NCBI RefSeq assembly: GCF_030733845.1
Contig: NZ_CP132311.1
Span: 3,601,501 to 3,665,500, forward strand
Source of the DNA: Shinella zoogloeoides
GTDB taxonomy: Bacteria; Pseudomonadota; Alphaproteobacteria; Rhizobiales; Rhizobiaceae
Length of the DNA: 64,000 nt
Direction: 5' to 3'
Of this stretch, positions 62,323 through 64,000 are shown one piece after another. Made by a program: the position numbers and the translations under genes. The notes under the pieces were generated by a model. The model was not told where the DNA came from and did not search any database. It saw only the letters and a list, made by a program, of their open reading frames with translations. Each line of letters begins with the position of its first letter. The stretch's first letter is position 1.

Positions 62323-63819
62323 TTATGATTCGGTCGCGAGGATTCCAGCCTTTTCGCACCAGTCGCGCAAGGGGGCGAGGTCGGGGTGGGAAAGCGCCCG
62401 CGTGAGATAGCGGAAGGTGCGCGGCATGTGGCGCATATAGGCGGGCTTGCCGTCGCGCTGCATCAGGCGGACCCAGAGGCCGGCGAGCTTGCAGTTGCGC
62501 TGCGCCGCCATGACGTGCCAGTCGCGCACGAATCGCTCGCGGTCGAAGCCGCCCTGTTTCTCGCGCAGCGAGAGATAGTGGGTGAGAACGTCTTCGGCGA
62601 CGGCATCCGGCATATCGACGCGCGCATCCTGCACCAGCGAGGCGACGTCATAGGCCGAGGAGCCGATCATCGCGTCCTGGAAATCGATGATGCCGACCCG
62701 GTCGGTGCCGGTCGCCTTCGGCCGCCAGATGATGTTCGGCGAATGGAAGTCGCGCAGAAGCAGGTTGTGCTCGGCCGCCGAAAGGCTCCCGATCAGCCCG
62801 TCCCAGATGGCGACATAGGCGCGCCGCTCCTCCTCGCTCGCCGGTGTGCCGCGCTTCCAAGGCAGGTACCAGTCGGTGAGGAGGCTCACCTCGATCTGCA
62901 TGGCGTCGCGGTCGAAATCCGGCACGCTATGGACGAGGCCGTCCGCCACGGGCAGGTCGCGCACATAGAGCTGGCCGTGCATGTGGGCAAGGCAGGCGGC
63001 GCTTTCGCGGTAGCGCTCGGCGATCGGCGCGCCGTCCGCGTCAAGAACGCCGTCGCTGCCGAGGTCCTCGATGAGGAGAATGCCTTGGTCGATATCGGTT
63101 TCGTGGATGGCAGGCGCGCTGAGGCCGCGCGCGACAAGGTGCCGGCCGATCGCGATGAACGGCTTCACGTCTTCGGCAATATGGGCGATCTGCTGGTAAT
63201 ATTTGCCATGGGCGAGGATCGGGCCGGGCGCATGGCGCGGCGCATCCATCAGCACGAGGCGCGTGCCGCCGGCGTAGACATGTTCGTAAGCACGCACCGA
63301 GGCGTCGCCCGTCAGGTGCCGCCGCGTTGCATCCCGGTAGCCGGCTTCGTCGAGGAAGGCGCGGATCGCCAGCGAGCGGCGGATGCGGGCAAGCGCCGGC
63401 GCCGGGCCGTCGATGGAGACGCGCCGACCGTCGCCCTCATGCACGAAGGTCAGCCAAATCCCTTCCGCCGGCAGCGCGCCAAGACCCTTTTCCGGCCATT
63501 CGACGAGACAGACGCCCTCGGAAAGCGCCTCGTCGAAGCCAAGCTCGTCGATCTCGGCGGCATCGGCGATGCGGTAGAGGTCGAAATGGGCGACGGGGAT
63601 GCGGAGGTCGTAGCTCTGGACCAGCGTGAAGGTCGGGCTCGGCACTTCCAGGAAGGCATCGTCCGCGATGGCGCGGAGCAGCGCGCGCGAAAAGGTCGAC
63701 TTGCCCGCGCCGAGATCGCCCGACAGCGCGATATAGTCGCCGCGCCTGACGGCGAGCGCCATGTCCTCACTGAGCCGGATTGTCGCGGCTTCATCGGGAA
63801 GGAAAATGTCGAGCGCCAT
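62323..63819 (-). CDS. TsaE-AmgK fusion: tRNA t6A ATPase and MurNAc/GlcNAc anomeric kinase
   Basis: A 498-residue fusion. Residues 1-150 are TsaE, the ATPase needed for t6A tRNA modification: Walker A GDLGAGKST at 34-42, then VPSPTFTLVQSYD and FDLYRIADAAEIDELGFDE. From about 160 on is an aminoglycoside-phosphotransferase-fold kinase: TGDASVRAYEHV, RDFHSPNIIWRP with the catalytic Asp, and VGIIDFQDAMIG with the metal Asp. AmgK phosphorylates MurNAc at C1 for MurU, the next gene. The fusion is known in Hyphomicrobiales. It follows the histidine kinase gene by 6 bases. Confidence 0.93.
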   Translation of the reverse strand: MALDIFLPDEAATIRLSEDMALAVRRGDYIALSGDLGAGKSTFSRALLRAIADDAFLEVPSPTFTLVQSYDLRIPVAHFDLYRIADAAEIDELGFDEALSEGVCLVEWPEKGLGALPAEGIWLTFVHEGDGRRVSIDGPAPALARIRRSLAIRAFLDEAGYRDATRRHLTGDASVRAYEHVYAGGTRLVLMDAPRHAPGPILAHGKYYQQIAHIAEDVKPFIAIGRHLVARGLSAPAIHETDIDQGILLIEDLGSDGVLDADGAPIAERYRESAACLAHMHGQLYVRDLPVADGLVHSVPDFDRDAMQIEVSLLTDWYLPWKRGTPASEEERRAYVAIWDGLIGSLSAAEHNLLLRDFHSPNIIWRPKATGTDRVGIIDFQDAMIGSSAYDVASLVQDARVDMPDAVAEDVLTHYLSLREKQGGFDRERFVRDWHVMAAQRNCKLAGLWVRLMQRDGKPAYMRHMPRTFRYLTRALSHPDLAPLRDWCEKAGILATES

Positions 63820-63825
63820 GACGGC

Positions 63826-64000
63826 CTATTCCGCCGCCGCGAAGGAGGTCATCGTCGCGGAGGGGATGCGCACGGTGACGTCGGTGCCGCGGCCCTCGTG
63901 GCTGTCGATGGTGACGGTGCCGTGATGCAGGCTGACGAAGCTCTCGACGATAGAGAGGCCGAGCCCCGCCCCGCCGTGCCGGCCGTGGCTCTCGAAGCGG
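63826..64000 (-). CDS. Sensor histidine kinase, C-terminal end
   Basis: The last 57 residues of a histidine kinase cut by the right edge. The visible part is the end of the HATPase_c domain: RHGGAGLGLSIVESFVSLHHG (G2 box split here as HGGAGLGLSIVESF) followed by GRGTDVTVRIP and a tail FAAAE. Relatives placed before tsaE in Rhizobiaceae are PAS-containing kinases, but that part is not in the window. It is first in the minus-strand series leading to tsaE-amgK. Confidence 0.88.
   Translation of the reverse strand, partial: RFESHGRHGGAGLGLSIVESFVSLHHGTVTIDSHEGRGTDVTVRIPSATMTSFAAAE

Overview
The window is GC-rich chromosomal DNA from an alphaproteobacterium of the order Hyphomicrobiales, most probably the family Rhizobiaceae (Rhizobium, Agrobacterium or Shinella type); the genus cannot be fixed from the sequence. 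The evidence is the gene order (mnmE, mnmG, rsmG, parA, parB; hemE beside ppsR, maf, aroE, coaE, dnaQ, secB; gyrB; trpFBA, accD, folC, trxA, addAB), the tsaE-amgK fusion, the trcR regulator and the zinc-finger-less AccD. I found no rRNA, tRNA, CRISPR array, prophage or insertion sequence.

Layout. 0-10 kb: purH (cut by the left edge), a heparinase II/III-like gene, rsmB and htpX on the minus strand, a small SDHAF4-like gene, then acs and prpE flanking trcR. 10-23.9 kb: the origin-proximal core with yggS, leuS-lptE-holA, the partition operon mnmG-rsmG-parA-parB, then mnmE, rho, hemJ and hemE. The 406-bp gap between hemE and ppsR (23903-24308) looks like the replication origin: an AT-rich flank, near-consensus DnaA boxes and several GANTC sites. 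Six parS-like 16-mers lie between 4.7 and 25.8 kb around parAB. 24.3-34.5 kb: ppsR, maf, aroE, coaE, dnaQ, secB, fxsA, a Tim44-like/MltA/Smr/XRE gene string and gyrB.

34.5-46 kb is an accessory catabolic block. gabD and hpaI make a matched pair, since HpaI releases succinate semialdehyde and GabD oxidises it. Next comes a GntR-type regulator with two winged-helix domains, diverging from an aldose dehydrogenase, a FucU-type mutarotase, a CUT2 sugar ABC transporter and an LgoD-like zinc dehydrogenase, with a UxaB-like reductase behind the regulator. Together these suggest uptake and oxidation of L-galactose (or a close relative such as L-fucose) through L-galactonate and D-tagaturonate to D-altronate. 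The two promoters of the block share a 13-base operator-like sequence. This is the most interesting system I found.

46-64 kb returns to conserved chromosome: intracellular PHA depolymerase, a DUF2852 protein, a YgjP-type metallopeptidase and a Pmp3-type peptide, then trpF-trpB-trpA-accD-folC on the plus strand. Convergent to these is a minus-strand series (histidine kinase, tsaE-amgK, murU, addB, addA, trxA) covering peptidoglycan sugar salvage, tRNA modification, recombination repair and redox.
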